Source: Silvania hatchlandensis
Lineage (GTDB): Bacteria; Pseudomonadota; Gammaproteobacteria; Enterobacterales; Enterobacteriaceae
NCBI RefSeq assembly: GCF_025564065.1
Contig: NZ_JAMGZK010000055.1
Location: 329,270-393,269 of the forward strand
Direction of reading: 5' to 3'
Length of the DNA: 64,000 nucleotides
Part shown: piece by piece, positions 27,306 through 36,416 of the stretch
Layout: each line of letters opens with the position of its first letter
Numbering within the stretch: position 1 is the first letter of the stretch
Translations under genes and position numbers: made by a program
The notes under the pieces: model-generated
Told to the model about the DNA's origin: nothing
Databases searched by the model: none
What the model saw: only the letters and a program-made list of their open reading frames with translations

Positions 27306-28013
27306 TTAGCTCTTTTGCGCCTGGCAAGCGCGCTGCACGTATGGGTTATGATTCCCCTGTACTTTGGCGATACGCTCATCGCGCTGACACTCCCAGTCCG
27401 TCACCGGATACAGTTTGTCCCAGGCGTTAAACAGCTGGGTTTGCTGGCGCGAGAGGGTGAGTTCATAGCGATCGCGCATATAGAAGTAGGTCCGGGCGAT
27501 GCTGCCGCGCGCGCGGACCGGCGGCTCGGCGAGCTTCTCTTTAAAATCTACCTTCATGGCGCACTGGCCATACTGGCCTTCGCCGCCATTCCACTGGCTG
27601 TACATAAAGTTGCCGCGATCGCCATTCACCTCGCCCACCGCAGGCTGCAGGTTATGCATGTCGATCTCCATCTTGCGGTAGCCAGGATCGTTGTTGCAGT
27701 TTTTACGCCCGCCGTCCTGCCAGCACTGACGCTGGTGGCCGAACTGCCATGCCGGAACCACATGTTCCCATTCAATTCGGCTGGCGCGGTTCTCATTTTT
27801 ACGCACTTTGTAGCCGCAGGACGCAAGATCCACGACCCCTTTTTTACCCTGCCAGTTAATTTTGCAGCCGCAGTAAAAATCGCCCGCAACGTCGGCGTTG
27901 ACCTTAACGCCAGCAGCTTTGGCTTGAGAGAAACTGTTGATACCGTCGGCCAGCGCATGGCCTGAAAATGCCGTCGCCAGAAAGGCGACCGCGAGAGAGA
28001 AATTACGGGACAT
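27306..28013 (-). CDS. endA: DNA-specific endonuclease I
   Basis: EndA is a periplasmic nuclease that cuts double-stranded DNA without sequence preference. The 235-residue protein (start ATG 28013) has a signal peptide ending SGHALA. The mature part carries the NucA/EndA-type His-metal region [33 protein letters not shown], the motif [18 protein letters not shown] with the metal-binding Asn, and eight or so Cys residues suited to disulfides. Length and sequence equal E. coli EndA. It lies downstream of sprT in the same direction. Confidence 0.97.
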   Translation of the reverse strand: MSRNFSLAVAFLATAFSGHALADGINSFSQAKAAGVKVNADVAGDFYCGCKINWQGKKGVVDLASCGYKVRKNENRASRIEWEHVVPAWQFGHQRQCWQDGGRKNCNNDPGYRKMEIDMHNLQPAVGEVNGDRGNFMYSQWNGGEGQYGQCAMKVDFKEKLAEPPVRARGSIARTYFYMRDRYELTLSRQQTQLFNAWDKLYPVTDWECQRDERIAKVQGNHNPYVQRACQAQKS

Positions 28014-28107
28014 CGTGAACTCCGTGTCAAAACGAGCCCGCAACGTAGCGAATGTTGTTCTGGTATGCAATCAGTCAGATCATGAAAGTTCCTGATGATT
28101 CCGTCGG

Positions 28108-28605
28108 TTACTCGGCAATAAGCGGTTCACCGCACTTTACGCAGCGGTAGGTGGCTTCTTTGCGCACCACCCGGTTATGACGGCGCACGGTAAGCTGGTG
28201 CTGCTGACACCCGCAGCGGTAGGGGAAGGTATTGCGTTGAACGGAATCCAGCTCGAACTGATGCGTGCGGCGCGCCGGGACGCCGAGCACCGCTTCCATC
28301 ATCCACTTCCACTCTTTGCCGTGGGGGGCGACGCGGCCAAAGTGCTTCCACACCAGCAGATGCGCCAGCTCGTGTGGGACCACTTCGTCGATAAAGGCCT
28401 GCTGGTTTTCCAGCAGCAGTACGGGGTTCAGGCGGATCTCGTACGCTTCCAGCCAGGCGGTTCCCGCTGCGGTGCCGCGCTGCTGCCAGACCAGTTTCGG
28501 TTCCGGGTAGTTCCGGGCGAGCTTCAGGTTAGCCTGCGCCAGTTTGTCGCGCAGGCAGCGCTTGAGAGCGTGCTGGAGCGCAATGGGAAGACGGGGTGTT
28601 TTCAT
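28108..28605 (-). CDS. sprT: SprT, zinc-metalloprotease-like protein
   Basis: The 165-residue protein has the SprT-type HExxH motif ([11 protein letters not shown], His78, Glu79, His82) and a C-terminal zinc ribbon (YRCGCQQHQ...[10 protein letters not shown]) with CxC and CxxC pairs. It is related to SPRTN, which degrades DNA-protein crosslinks in eukaryotes, but the bacterial role is uncertain. Length equals E. coli SprT. It lies between galP and endA, all in the same direction, with short gaps. Confidence 0.93.
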   Translation of the reverse strand: MKTPRLPIALQHALKRCLRDKLAQANLKLARNYPEPKLVWQQRGTAAGTAWLEAYEIRLNPVLLLENQQAFIDEVVPHELAHLLVWKHFGRVAPHGKEWKWMMEAVLGVPARRTHQFELDSVQRNTFPYRCGCQQHQLTVRRHNRVVRKEATYRCVKCGEPLIAE

Positions 28606-28677
28606 AGGGGCAGAGCATAGAGCGTGCGGCGGGGCGGTGCAAGGGGCTTCCTCCCGGGCGGGAGGAAGCCTGGTCCA

Positions 28678-30075
28678 TCAGTCGTGGGCGCCGATTTCGC
28701 GCAGCGGACGGCCTTTCATCAGGTTGCGTTCGATATGTTCCAGCGACACATGTTTGGTTTCAGGAACCAGCCACAGAGTCAGGACGATAAACAGCAGGTT
28801 CAGACCCCCATACACCCAGAAGGTGTTGGCATTGCCCAGCGTGTCGAGCATGGTCAGGAAGGTGGCGCCGACGATCATGTTGGCTATCCAGTTGGTGGCG
28901 GTGGAGCAGGTGATGCCAAAGTCGCGGCCTTTCAGAGGCTGGATCTCAGAACACAGCACCCAAATCAGCGGACCTGCGCTCATCGCAAAGCCGGTGATAA
29001 ACATCAGCAGCATGCCTACCGCAAAGTACTGAGCGGTGGTTGAGTGGATGCCCATATGCATCATCGTTCCCAGCACCCCCATTCCTACCGCCATCACCAG
29101 GAAGCCCAGCGTCAGGGTTGGTTTACGGCCCCAGCGATCCACCAGGCCGATGGCGATGAAGGTCGCCAGCACGTTGGTCAGGCCGACGATCACCGTGCCC
29201 CACATCTGCTCGGTGGTGTTGGTGTATCCCGCCAGCTCAAAGATTTTGGGCGCGTAATACATGATGACGTTCATCCCGGTGAACTGCTGCATCACCTGCA
29301 GCAGCACACCGAGGAATACCGCCCGACGGAAGTTGCTGTTCTCTTTAAACAGTGCCCAGCCGCTCTGCTTAACCTTCAGGCTTTCGCGAATCTCATCCAG
29401 CTCGTTTTTCGCTTCGGCACGGGTGTCGCGCAGGCGCAGTAACACACGTTCTGCATCGTTAAAGCGCCGTTTGGCGGCGAACCAGCGGGGGCTGTCCGGC
29501 AGGAAGAAGACGCCAATCAGCAGCAGGATCGCCGGGATTATGATCACCCCCAGCATCCAGCGCCATGCTCCGCTGTAGCTGAACGCGGTATCGGAAAGAT
29601 AGGCCCCGAGAATACCGATGGTGATCATCAGCTGGTACATGGAGATCATGCTGCCGCGAATTTTCTCCGGCGCGATCTCGGACAAGTACAGCGGGGCAGT
29701 GTAAGAGGCGACCCCGACCGCCAGACCCAGCAATACGCGGGAGGCAATCAGCACTTCAACGTTAGGGGCAGCGGCGGAAAAGAGCGAGCCCGCCACGAAC
29801 AGGATCGCACCAATCATCAGGCTTTTCTTACGCCCGAGTTTGAAGGAGAGCCAGCCGCTGCCGACCGCGCCGACCGCGGCACCGAACATCATCGAGCTGA
29901 CCACCCACTCCTGGGTATGGGCGGTTATCTGGAATTCATCGGTAATAAAGGGCAGCGCACCGGCAATAACGCCAATATCCAGACCGAAAAGTAATCCTGC
30001 CAGTGCGGCGAGGAAGCAGACAAAAAACGTCATTGTCCTGTTGGACGTCCGCCCGTGTTTATTATTGTCAGGCAT
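28678..30075 (-). CDS. galP: galactose:H+ symporter GalP
   Basis: The 465-residue protein is a 12-helix sugar porter of the major-facilitator superfamily that imports galactose (and glucose) with protons. Visible family motifs are [61 protein letters not shown] and the C-terminal [16 protein letters not shown]. It is one residue longer than E. coli GalP. A perfect GalR/GalS operator lies 125 bases upstream (30200-30213), and TTACTG/TACAAT with 17-base spacing gives its promoter. Control by galactose is thus likely conserved. Confidence 0.97.
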   Translation of the reverse strand: MPDNNKHGRTSNRTMTFFVCFLAALAGLLFGLDIGVIAGALPFITDEFQITAHTQEWVVSSMMFGAAVGAVGSGWLSFKLGRKKSLMIGAILFVAGSLFSAAAPNVEVLIASRVLLGLAVGVASYTAPLYLSEIAPEKIRGSMISMYQLMITIGILGAYLSDTAFSYSGAWRWMLGVIIIPAILLLIGVFFLPDSPRWFAAKRRFNDAERVLLRLRDTRAEAKNELDEIRESLKVKQSGWALFKENSNFRRAVFLGVLLQVMQQFTGMNVIMYYAPKIFELAGYTNTTEQMWGTVIVGLTNVLATFIAIGLVDRWGRKPTLTLGFLVMAVGMGVLGTMMHMGIHSTTAQYFAVGMLLMFITGFAMSAGPLIWVLCSEIQPLKGRDFGITCSTATNWIANMIVGATFLTMLDTLGNANTFWVYGGLNLLFIVLTLWLVPETKHVSLEHIERNLMKGRPLREIGAHD

Positions 30076-30106
30076 TCAGCCCTCCCTGTGGGTTAGTTGT
30101 TTTGTC

Positions 30107-30135
30107 ATTGTAAAGATTTGATTAGGAAACAGTAA
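30107..30135 (-). promoter_or_regulatory. galP promoter
   Basis: On the minus strand, TTACTG (30135-30130) and TACAAT (30112-30107) are 17 bases apart and would start transcription about 25 bases before the ATG. Confidence 0.65.
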
Positions 30136-30199
30136 AAATATGTCAGAGAGGCGGGGGTGACAAAGAGAGTAATCCGAAAGGGCGCGGAGTTTGTCTTGA

Positions 30200-30213
30200 T
30201 GTAAGCGATTTCA
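30200..30213. promoter_or_regulatory. GalR/GalS operator upstream of galP
   Basis: TGTAAGCGATTTCA matches the operator pattern TGnAAnCGnTTnCA at every fixed position. GalR/GalS control of galP is established in E. coli. Confidence 0.8.
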
Positions 30214-30244
30214 GGCGGGGGTACGAGCGGCAGAAAAGCAAAAA

Positions 30245-30266
30245 GCCAGCACGAGGCTGGCTTTTT
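30245..30266 (-). terminator. metK terminator
   Basis: GCCAGC/GCTGGC stem (30245-30250 with 30256-30261), with an A-run on the left and a T-run on the right, so it can work in both directions. It lies just past the metK stop. Confidence 0.85.
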
Positions 30267-30285
30267 CACACAAGCGGTCAGTCGA

Positions 30286-31440
30286 TTACTTCAGACCGGC
30301 GGCTTCACGCAGCTGAGCCGCTTTGTCGGTTTTTTCCCATGGGAAATGTTCACGACCAAAGTGACCGTAGGCAGCGGTTTCTTTGTAGATTGGGTGCAGC
30401 AGGTCAAGCATCTGGATCAGACCGTATGGACGCAGGTCGAAGAACTCGCGCACCAGCAGGGTCAGTTGCTCCGTAGGCACTTTTTCAGTACCGAAGGTTT
30501 CAACCATGATGGAGGTTGGCTCTGCCACGCCGATGGCGTAGGACACCTGGATTTCACAGCGGTCAGCCAGGCCTGCAGCAACGATGTTTTTCGCCACATA
30601 GCGTGCTGCGTAGGCTGCAGAACGGTCAACTTTAGACGGATCCTTACCAGAGAATGCGCCGCCACCGTGACGCGCCATGCCGCCGTAGGTATCAACAATG
30701 ATTTTACGACCGGTCAGGCCGCAGTCGCCCATTGGTCCACCGATAACAAAGCGGCCGGTTGGGTTGATGAAGAATTTAGTCGACGTATTCAGCCACTCGG
30801 TCGGCAGAACCGGCTTGATGATCTCTTCCATCACTGCTTCCTGCAGGGATTTCTGATCGATGTCTTCAGAATGCTGAGTCGACAGAACGACCGCATCGAT
30901 ACCGACAATTTTGCCGTCATCGTACTGGAAGGTGACCTGGCTTTTTGCATCCGGGCGCAGCCACGGCAGAGAGCCGTTTTTACGCACTTCAGCCTGACGC
31001 TGCACCAGACGGTGAGCATAGGTGATTGGCGCTGGCATCAGCACGTCAGTTTCGTTGGTTGCATAGCCAAACATCAGGCCCTGGTCGCCCGCACCCTGTT
31101 CCAGCGGATCGGCACGGTCAACGCCCTGGTTGATGTCCGGGGACTGTTTGCCAATGGCGCTCAGTACGGCGCACGAGTTGGCATCAAAGCCCATATCAGA
31201 ATGCACATAGCCGATTTCACGCACGGTGTTACGGGTGATCTCTTCGATATCAACCCAGGCACTGGTGGTGATTTCACCGCCAACCATTACCATGCCGGTT
31301 TTGACATAGGTTTCACAGGCTACGCGCGCTTTCGGATCCTGCTCGAGGATCGCATCCAGCACCGCATCGGAGATTTGGTCAGCAATTTTATCAGGATGTC
31401 CTTCTGATACGGACTCGGACGTAAACAGGTGTTTTGCCAT
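30286..31440 (-). CDS. metK: S-adenosylmethionine synthetase
   Basis: MetK forms S-adenosylmethionine from methionine and ATP; it is essential in E. coli. The 384-residue homotetrameric enzyme shows all family signatures: [25 protein letters not shown] at the N-terminus, [12 protein letters not shown], and [27 protein letters not shown]. Length equals E. coli MetK. The upstream region holds MetJ-box-like repeats at 31560-31583. Product SAM feeds TrmB and RsmE as well as polyamine synthesis through SpeD, which is not in this window. Confidence 0.98.
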   Translation of the reverse strand: MAKHLFTSESVSEGHPDKIADQISDAVLDAILEQDPKARVACETYVKTGMVMVGGEITTSAWVDIEEITRNTVREIGYVHSDMGFDANSCAVLSAIGKQSPDINQGVDRADPLEQGAGDQGLMFGYATNETDVLMPAPITYAHRLVQRQAEVRKNGSLPWLRPDAKSQVTFQYDDGKIVGIDAVVLSTQHSEDIDQKSLQEAVMEEIIKPVLPTEWLNTSTKFFINPTGRFVIGGPMGDCGLTGRKIIVDTYGGMARHGGGAFSGKDPSKVDRSAAYAARYVAKNIVAAGLADRCEIQVSYAIGVAEPTSIMVETFGTEKVPTEQLTLLVREFFDLRPYGLIQMLDLLHPIYKETAAYGHFGREHFPWEKTDKAAQLREAAGLK

Positions 31441-31859
31441 GTTTTAATTTACCTAAGGAGAATTTGGTTAGCTCAAACTGTTGTGTGGGATAGCCATAGC
31501 AGCGTTTTCTACCAGGACTTACAGACGATGACACTGGCAGTCTGAGTGTTAATCAGTATAGATGGATTAACATCTGGACGGCTATTTTAGGTCACTTCTT
31601 CGCCCGATTTCCAGCTTTTTTTGAATCCGCTCTCACGGCATTGAAAACCCGGCTGGAAATTTTTCCTGACGGTGCTGGCAATGCTCACATTTATATTTTG
31701 CATTTTCCCGGTCATGTCGGTATAAAACGCGGCGCGCGGCTCATACAAAAAGCACACGACGTTACTGCGTGTCGCCACTTCCAGCCGGGTAAAGCAGTGA
31801 ATTTTTAGCTTTAACTTGTCGCGAGTTTACGTAAGCTTGCGTGGAGGTGAGTCGAGATA
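31441..31859. other. metK-speA intergenic region without a convincing gene
   Basis: Holds the metK promoter/operator and, on the other side, the start of the speA leader. A 63-codon minus-strand frame (31587-31778) exists but shows no recognisable protein and overlaps the operator side. E. coli annotates small yqgC/yqgD ORFs in this gap; I cannot confirm them here. Confidence 0.5.
31560..31583 (-). promoter_or_regulatory. candidate MetJ boxes upstream of metK
   Basis: Three contiguous 8-mers on the minus strand, AGCCGTCC, AGATGTTA and ATCCATCT, match the MetJ box AGACGTCT at 6, 5 and 5 of 8 positions. MetJ binds tandem imperfect boxes, and metK belongs to its regulon in E. coli. Confidence 0.5.
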
Positions 31860-32012
31860 ATGAACCGTCGTTTTCTGCTTAATTCGTTCTGCCCTTCAGG
31901 TCGGAACCTGTTCCCCGCCATTCGCATGTCTAATCTGCAAACCTGCCGATGTTATACCCATCTCGGCGCTTCTCAGGATTCCAGGGCCGGTATTACGCCT
32001 TGTGAAGAATGA
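31860..32012 (+). CDS. candidate 50-codon leader ORF upstream of yqgB-speA
   Basis: ATG 31860 follows a strong GGAGGTGA (31842-31849, spacing about 10) and opens 50 codons ending in TGA 32010-32012. The peptide starts MNRRFLLNSFCPSGRN and contains four Cys and several Arg. Two overlapping, mutually exclusive hairpins start right at its stop. It could correspond to one of the small E. coli yqgC/yqgD ORFs of this gap, or be a leader peptide; I do not recognise its family. Translation is unproven. Confidence 0.4.
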   Translation: MNRRFLLNSFCPSGRNLFPAIRMSNLQTCRCYTHLGASQDSRAGITPCEE

Positions 32013-32043
32013 ACAAGGGCGCTCTTGTTAATACAAGAGTTTT
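32012..32043 (+). promoter_or_regulatory. possible attenuator in the speA leader
   Basis: Hairpin A pairs AACAAG (32012-32017) with CTTGTT (32024-32029). Hairpin B pairs CTCTTGT (32022-32028) with ACAAGAG (32033-32039) and is followed by TTTT. They share 32024-32028, so only one can form at a time. B looks like a weak intrinsic terminator. Confidence 0.45.
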
Positions 32044-32099
32044 CTCGTGGTTTCGCCGGACCTTGTCATACAGAGTTCGGATACGTGTTTTACAATGAT

Positions 32100-32231
32100 A
32101 TGAATAAGAAACCGGTCGCACGACCCGACTTTCAGCATTCTGTGCTGGATAAGTGGTCGGTTAATGGGTTGTTATCGCAGATTAACGCTGCGATAGTAGT
32201 CAACTGTTTTACACTGAATAGTCAGTTTTGA
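32100..32231 (+). CDS. yqgB: YqgB, small acid-response-linked protein
   Basis: This 43-codon gene encodes a peptide starting MNKKPVARP and ending [20 protein letters not shown], which matches E. coli YqgB in size and especially in the C-terminal [17 protein letters not shown]. The start is ATG 32100, not the longer frame from 32025. Its stop overlaps the Shine-Dalgarno GAGG of speA, and the speA ATG lies 8 bases on, so translation of yqgB and speA is probably coupled. The molecular role is unknown. Confidence 0.75.
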   Translation: MNKKPVARPDFQHSVLDKWSVNGLLSQINAAIVVNCFTLNSQF

Positions 32232-32239
32232 GGTTCGCT

Positions 32240-34216
32240 ATGTCTGACGACATGTCTTCGGTTTCGCCTTCGTCAGCAGGCGAACAGGGTGTACTACGTT
32301 CTATGCAGGAGGTTGCGATGAGCTCCCAGGAAGCCAGCAAGATGCTGCGCACTTACAATATTGCCTGGTGGGGCAATAATTATTACGACGTCAACGAGCT
32401 GGGCCACATCAGCGTTTGCCCTGATCCTGACGTACCGGAAGCGCGCGTCGATCTCGCCAAACTGGTGAAAGCCCGTGAAGCGCAGGGCCAGCGTTTGCCT
32501 GCACTGTTCTGCTTCCCGCAGATCCTGCAACATCGCCTGCGTTCGATTAACGCTGCCTTCAAGCGCGCGCGTGAATCCTACGGCTATAACGGCGACTATT
32601 TCCTGGTCTATCCGATCAAGGTTAATCAGCACCGTCGCGTCATTGAATCCCTGATTCACTCCGGTGAACCGCTGGGACTGGAAGCCGGTTCCAAAGCGGA
32701 ACTGATGGCGGTTCTGGCCCACGCGGGCATGACCCGGTCGGTGATCGTCTGTAACGGCTATAAAGACCGTGAATACATTCGTCTGGCACTGATTGGCGAG
32801 AAGATGGGCCACAAGGTCTATCTGGTCATCGAGAAGATGTCTGAAATCGCTATCGTACTGGACGAGGCCGAGCGCCTGAACGTGGTGCCGCGCCTTGGCG
32901 TGCGTGCGCGTCTGGCCTCCCAGGGCTCCGGTAAATGGCAGTCCTCCGGCGGTGAAAAATCCAAATTCGGCCTTGCGGCGAATCAGGTTCTGCAGCTGGT
33001 CGAAATCATGCGCGAGAAGGGGCGTCTGGACAGTATTCAGCTGCTGCACTTCCACCTCGGCTCACAGATGGCTAACATCCGCGACATCGCCACCGGCGTG
33101 CGCGAATCAGCACGCTTTTACGTTGAGTTGCACAAGCTCGGCGTCAACATTCAGTGCTTCGACGTCGGCGGCGGTCTGGGCGTGGACTATGAAGGGACCC
33201 GCTCGCAGTCTGACTGCTCGGTGAACTATGGCCTGAACGAATACGCCAACAACATCATCTGGGCGATTGGCGATGCCTGTGAAGAGAATGGTCTGCCGCA
33301 CCCCACGGTGATCACCGAGTCCGGTCGCGCCGTTACCGCACACCATACCGTGCTGGTGTCGAACATCATCGGCGTTGAGCGCAACGAATATACCGAAGCG
33401 ACACCGCCTGCTGACGATGCGCCGCGTGCGCTGCAAAGCATGTGGGAAACCTGGCAGGAGATGCATGAGCCGGGCACCCGTCGTTCGCTGCGCGAATGGC
33501 TGCACGACAGCCAGATGGATCTGCACGATATTCACATCGGCTACTCTTCCGGTACGTTCAGTCTGCAGGAACGCGCGTGGGCAGAGCAGCTGTACCTGAA
33601 CATGTGCCATGAAGTGCAGAAGCAGCTCGACCCGAGCAACCGTGCGCACCGTCCGATTATCGACGAGCTGCAGGAACGTATGGCGGACAAAATGTACGTC
33701 AACTTCTCGCTGTTCCAGTCGATGCCGGATGCCTGGGGTATCGATCAGCTGTTCCCGGTGATGCCGCTGGAAGGGCTGAATCAGATCCCTGAGCGCCGTG
33801 CGGTGCTGCTGGATATCACCTGCGATTCCGACGGGGCTATCGATCACTACATTGATGGGGACGGTATCGCGACCACCATGCCAATGCCGGAGTACGACCC
33901 GGAGAACCCGCCAATGCTGGGCTTCTTTATGGTTGGTGCGTATCAGGAAATTCTGGGCAATATGCACAACCTGTTCGGTGATACCGAGGCGGTTGACGTG
34001 TTTGTCTTCCCTGACGGCAACGTGGAAGTGGAACTCTCTGACGAGGGTGACACCGTGGCGGATATGCTGCAGTACGTTCAGCTCGATCCGAAAAAACTGC
34101 TGACCCAGTTCCGCGATCAGGTGAAAAAGACCGATCTGGACGCCGCGTTGCAGCAGCAGTTCCTGGAAGAGTTCGAAGCCGGGCTGTACGGATACACGTA
34201 TCTGGAAGACGAGTAA
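32240..34216 (+). CDS. speA: biosynthetic arginine decarboxylase
   Basis: SpeA decarboxylates arginine to agmatine with PLP and Mg2+; SpeB then releases urea to give putrescine. The 658-residue protein starts at ATG 32240 ([15 protein letters not shown]), the E. coli start. It has the fold III PLP barrel with the Schiff-base lysine in [14 protein letters not shown], the phosphate-binding [13 protein letters not shown], and the C-terminal catalytic [11 protein letters not shown]. Over its length it is close to identical to E. coli SpeA. The leader contains a small ORF, a possible attenuator and yqgB. A clear terminator follows. Confidence 0.98.
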   Translation: MSDDMSSVSPSSAGEQGVLRSMQEVAMSSQEASKMLRTYNIAWWGNNYYDVNELGHISVCPDPDVPEARVDLAKLVKAREAQGQRLPALFCFPQILQHRLRSINAAFKRARESYGYNGDYFLVYPIKVNQHRRVIESLIHSGEPLGLEAGSKAELMAVLAHAGMTRSVIVCNGYKDREYIRLALIGEKMGHKVYLVIEKMSEIAIVLDEAERLNVVPRLGVRARLASQGSGKWQSSGGEKSKFGLAANQVLQLVEIMREKGRLDSIQLLHFHLGSQMANIRDIATGVRESARFYVELHKLGVNIQCFDVGGGLGVDYEGTRSQSDCSVNYGLNEYANNIIWAIGDACEENGLPHPTVITESGRAVTAHHTVLVSNIIGVERNEYTEATPPADDAPRALQSMWETWQEMHEPGTRRSLREWLHDSQMDLHDIHIGYSSGTFSLQERAWAEQLYLNMCHEVQKQLDPSNRAHRPIIDELQERMADKMYVNFSLFQSMPDAWGIDQLFPVMPLEGLNQIPERRAVLLDITCDSDGAIDHYIDGDGIATTMPMPEYDPENPPMLGFFMVGAYQEILGNMHNLFGDTEAVDVFVFPDGNVEVELSDEGDTVADMLQYVQLDPKKLLTQFRDQVKKTDLDAALQQQFLEEFEAGLYGYTYLEDE

Positions 34217-34224
34217 GCCTTGAT

Positions 34225-34250
34225 GCCCGGTGGCGCTGCGCTGGCCGGGC
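34225..34250. repeat. REP-like palindrome after speA
   Basis: GCCCGG...CCGGGC stem with a TGGCGCTGCGCTGG centre, 9 bases past the speA stop; the same family as 15476-15501. Confidence 0.7.
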
Positions 34251-34323
34251 CTGCGAGTTATACTCACTTGAACCCGTATGAATTAGCGGCGATAATTCGC
34301 CGCAACAGCACTATTCGAATCAA

Positions 34324-34366
34324 TCCCTTCCTCGTCGGGCTTAACGACGCGGAGGGGATTTTTTTT
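34324..34366 (+). terminator. speA terminator
   Basis: A 14-bp imperfect stem, TCCCTTCCTCGTCG with CGACGCGGAGGGGA, followed by eight T (34359-34366). Confidence 0.85.
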
Positions 34367-34407
34367 CATCTATTTTTAATGCACCGACGTTATAAAGAGG
34401 TCAGGAC

Positions 34408-35328
34408 ATGAGCACTTTAGGTCATCAGTACGATAACTCTCTGGTATCTAACGCTTTTGGATTTTTACGCCTTCCAATGAACTTCCAGCCGTACGACAGC
34501 GATGCGGACTGGGTGATCACCGGCGTGCCGTTTGATATGGCGACCTCCGGTCGCGCCGGTGGCCGCCACGGCCCGGCAGCTATCCGCCAGGTTTCCACTA
34601 ACCTGGCCTGGGAGCATAACCGCTTCCCGTGGAACTTCGACATGCGCGAGCGCCTGAACGTGGTTGACTGCGGTGACCTGGTGTATGCCTTTGGCGATGC
34701 GCGTGAAATGAGTGAAAAGCTGCAGGCTCACGCAGAGAAACTGCTGGCTGCCGGTAAGCGCATGCTCTCTTTCGGCGGTGACCATTTTGTTACGCTGCCA
34801 CTGCTGCGCGCCCATGCGAAGCACTTCGGTAAAATGGCGCTGGTGCACTTCGATGCCCATACCGACACTTACGCGAACGGCTGCGAATTCGACCACGGCA
34901 CCATGTTCTTCACCGCACCGAACGAAGGCCTGATCGATCCGAACCACTCCGTGCAGATCGGCATTCGTACCGAGTTTGATAAAGACAACGGCTTTACGGT
35001 GCTGGACGCCTGCCAGGTGAACGATCGCGGCGTGGACGACATCATCGCTCAGGTGAAGCAGATTGTCGGCGACATGCCGGTTTATCTGACCTTCGACATC
35101 GACTGTCTGGATCCGGCGTTTGCTCCGGGTACCGGCACGCCGGTGATCGGTGGCCTGACTTCCGATCGCGCCATTAAGCTGGTACGCGGTCTGAAAGATC
35201 TGAACATCGTCGGTATGGATGTGGTGGAAGTGGCGCCGGCTTACGATCAGTCTGAGATCACTGCGCTGGCTGCAGCGACGCTGGCACTGGAAATGCTGTA
35301 CATCCAGGCAGCGAAAAAAGGCGAGTAA
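34408..35328 (+). CDS. speB: agmatinase (agmatine ureohydrolase)
   Basis: SpeB hydrolyses agmatine to putrescine and urea. The 306-residue protein belongs to the arginase fold with two Mn2+ ions: the ligands are visible in GGDHFVTLP (His126), HFDAHTDTY (Asp149, His151, Asp153) and [18 protein letters not shown] (about Asp230, Asp232). Length equals E. coli SpeB. It follows speA after a terminator and 41 bases, so it may have its own promoter or rely on readthrough. GCCGGG-type hairpin 35338-35370 ends it. Confidence 0.98.
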   Translation: MSTLGHQYDNSLVSNAFGFLRLPMNFQPYDSDADWVITGVPFDMATSGRAGGRHGPAAIRQVSTNLAWEHNRFPWNFDMRERLNVVDCGDLVYAFGDAREMSEKLQAHAEKLLAAGKRMLSFGGDHFVTLPLLRAHAKHFGKMALVHFDAHTDTYANGCEFDHGTMFFTAPNEGLIDPNHSVQIGIRTEFDKDNGFTVLDACQVNDRGVDDIIAQVKQIVGDMPVYLTFDIDCLDPAFAPGTGTPVIGGLTSDRAIKLVRGLKDLNIVGMDVVEVAPAYDQSEITALAAATLALEMLYIQAAKKGE

Positions 35329-35337
35329 GTGATGAGG

Positions 35338-35374
35338 CAGGCCGGGTAGCAGTTAGCGTTGCCCGGCCTGTTTT
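35338..35374. terminator. speB/loiP terminator (REP-like)
   Basis: 9-bp stem CAGGCCGGG/CCCGGCCTG followed by TTTT, between the convergent stops of speB and loiP. Confidence 0.8.
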
Positions 35375-35378
35375 GACG

Positions 35379-36137
35379 TTACTTGATGCCGTCTGCGGTC
35401 ATGCGATCGCGAATATGCTGCGCACGCTCTGCAGAGGCAGGGTGGTCGTCAAACATTGAGCTTTGACGGCCCGCTTCCTGCTGTGCCAGCTTTTCGAAGC
35501 TGGTGGCTAAGCCCGACGGGTTAATGCCGCGTTTGCGCAACAAATCGTAAGAGTAGTCATCGGCCTCAGCCTCCTGACGCTGGGAGAACTGAGAGTTGAC
35601 CAGTTTTTCGCCCAGATCGCCAAGCTGCGACTGAGACAGGCTTCCGACAATCCCCCCGGCAGAAGCGGCCGCGACGCGAACGGCGTTGGTGCCGAGCGCA
35701 ACCTGCATGCCTTTCTTCACGTGGCCCAGCGCGACGTGCCCCATTTCATGGCCAATCACCGCTTCGACTTCGTTGTCGGTCATCATATCCATCAGCCCGC
35801 TGTAGACGCGGATACAGCCGTTCGCCATTGCAAAGGCGTTAACGTCTTTCGCCATGTAAACCTTGTAGTTCACCGGCTGGCCGTTGATGTTGTCGCCCAA
35901 AGCAGATGAAATCTTGTTCAGACGTTGAGCGTAAGTGCTGCTTGCCGGGGCGATAGTGGCTTTCCCGTCCATCTCCTTACAGGCTTCATCACTTAACGCT
36001 TTGACCTGAGCATCGCTCAGGGTGTAAGCCTGAAAGGCCTCAGCACCGGAGCTCATCAGCCCGCCAGAGTCCATATTCTGACACCCGCTAAGCAGGAGTG
36101 TCGTTCCCAGAGCCAGCACAATTGCACGCATTTTCAT
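35379..36137 (-). CDS. loiP: metalloprotease lipoprotein LoiP (YggG)
   Basis: LoiP is an outer-membrane-linked M48-family zinc protease found with BepA-like functions and induced by low osmolarity in E. coli. The 252-residue protein has a lipobox LLSGC (Cys19), the zinc motif GHEMGH (His130, Glu131, His134), and the third-ligand region EAEADDYSYDLLRKRG. Length equals the E. coli protein. It is convergent with speB. The gap to tktA holds both promoters. Confidence 0.96.
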   Translation of the reverse strand: MKMRAIVLALGTTLLLSGCQNMDSGGLMSSGAEAFQAYTLSDAQVKALSDEACKEMDGKATIAPASSTYAQRLNKISSALGDNINGQPVNYKVYMAKDVNAFAMANGCIRVYSGLMDMMTDNEVEAVIGHEMGHVALGHVKKGMQVALGTNAVRVAAASAGGIVGSLSQSQLGDLGEKLVNSQFSQRQEAEADDYSYDLLRKRGINPSGLATSFEKLAQQEAGRQSSMFDDHPASAERAQHIRDRMTADGIK

Positions 36138-36416
36138 TATGTTGCTTCCGTACCCGTTAAACTCGATAAATTGCGAACGTTCTCCCTGCCGTCAGGCCGG
36201 AGTTTCACTCAGTATAAAGAATATAATCCACCGCGAGCGAGAAGATTGCGCAACGTGCGAGGCTGTTCCAGAGATTTCTTAACCGGCAAAAGAATGGTCC
36301 ATGTACATGCTTTGTCGCTTGGGTTACATTGTTGGCACTTTTTTCCGGCGTAGCCCAAAACGCGCTGTCGTCAAGCCGAAACGGGTATGGCCATCAACAT
36401 CCGATCTGGAGTCAAA

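Noticed and set aside
30346..31407. 353-codon plus-strand ORF opposite metK
   Set aside because: Shadow of metK in the antiparallel frame; metK is certain, and the translation resembles no family.
31587..31778. 63-codon minus-strand ORF upstream of metK, possibly a yqgC/yqgD counterpart
   Set aside because: No recognised protein, no clear ribosome-binding site, and it borders the MetJ-like operator; not supported as a gene.
32012..32043. Strong intrinsic terminator in the speA leader
   Set aside because: The stem is only 7 bp and AT-containing with four T, so I call it a possible attenuator rather than a firm terminator.
33107..34267. 386-codon minus-strand ORF opposite speA
   Set aside because: Shadow frame in a high-GC, strongly codon-biased gene; no recognisable domain.
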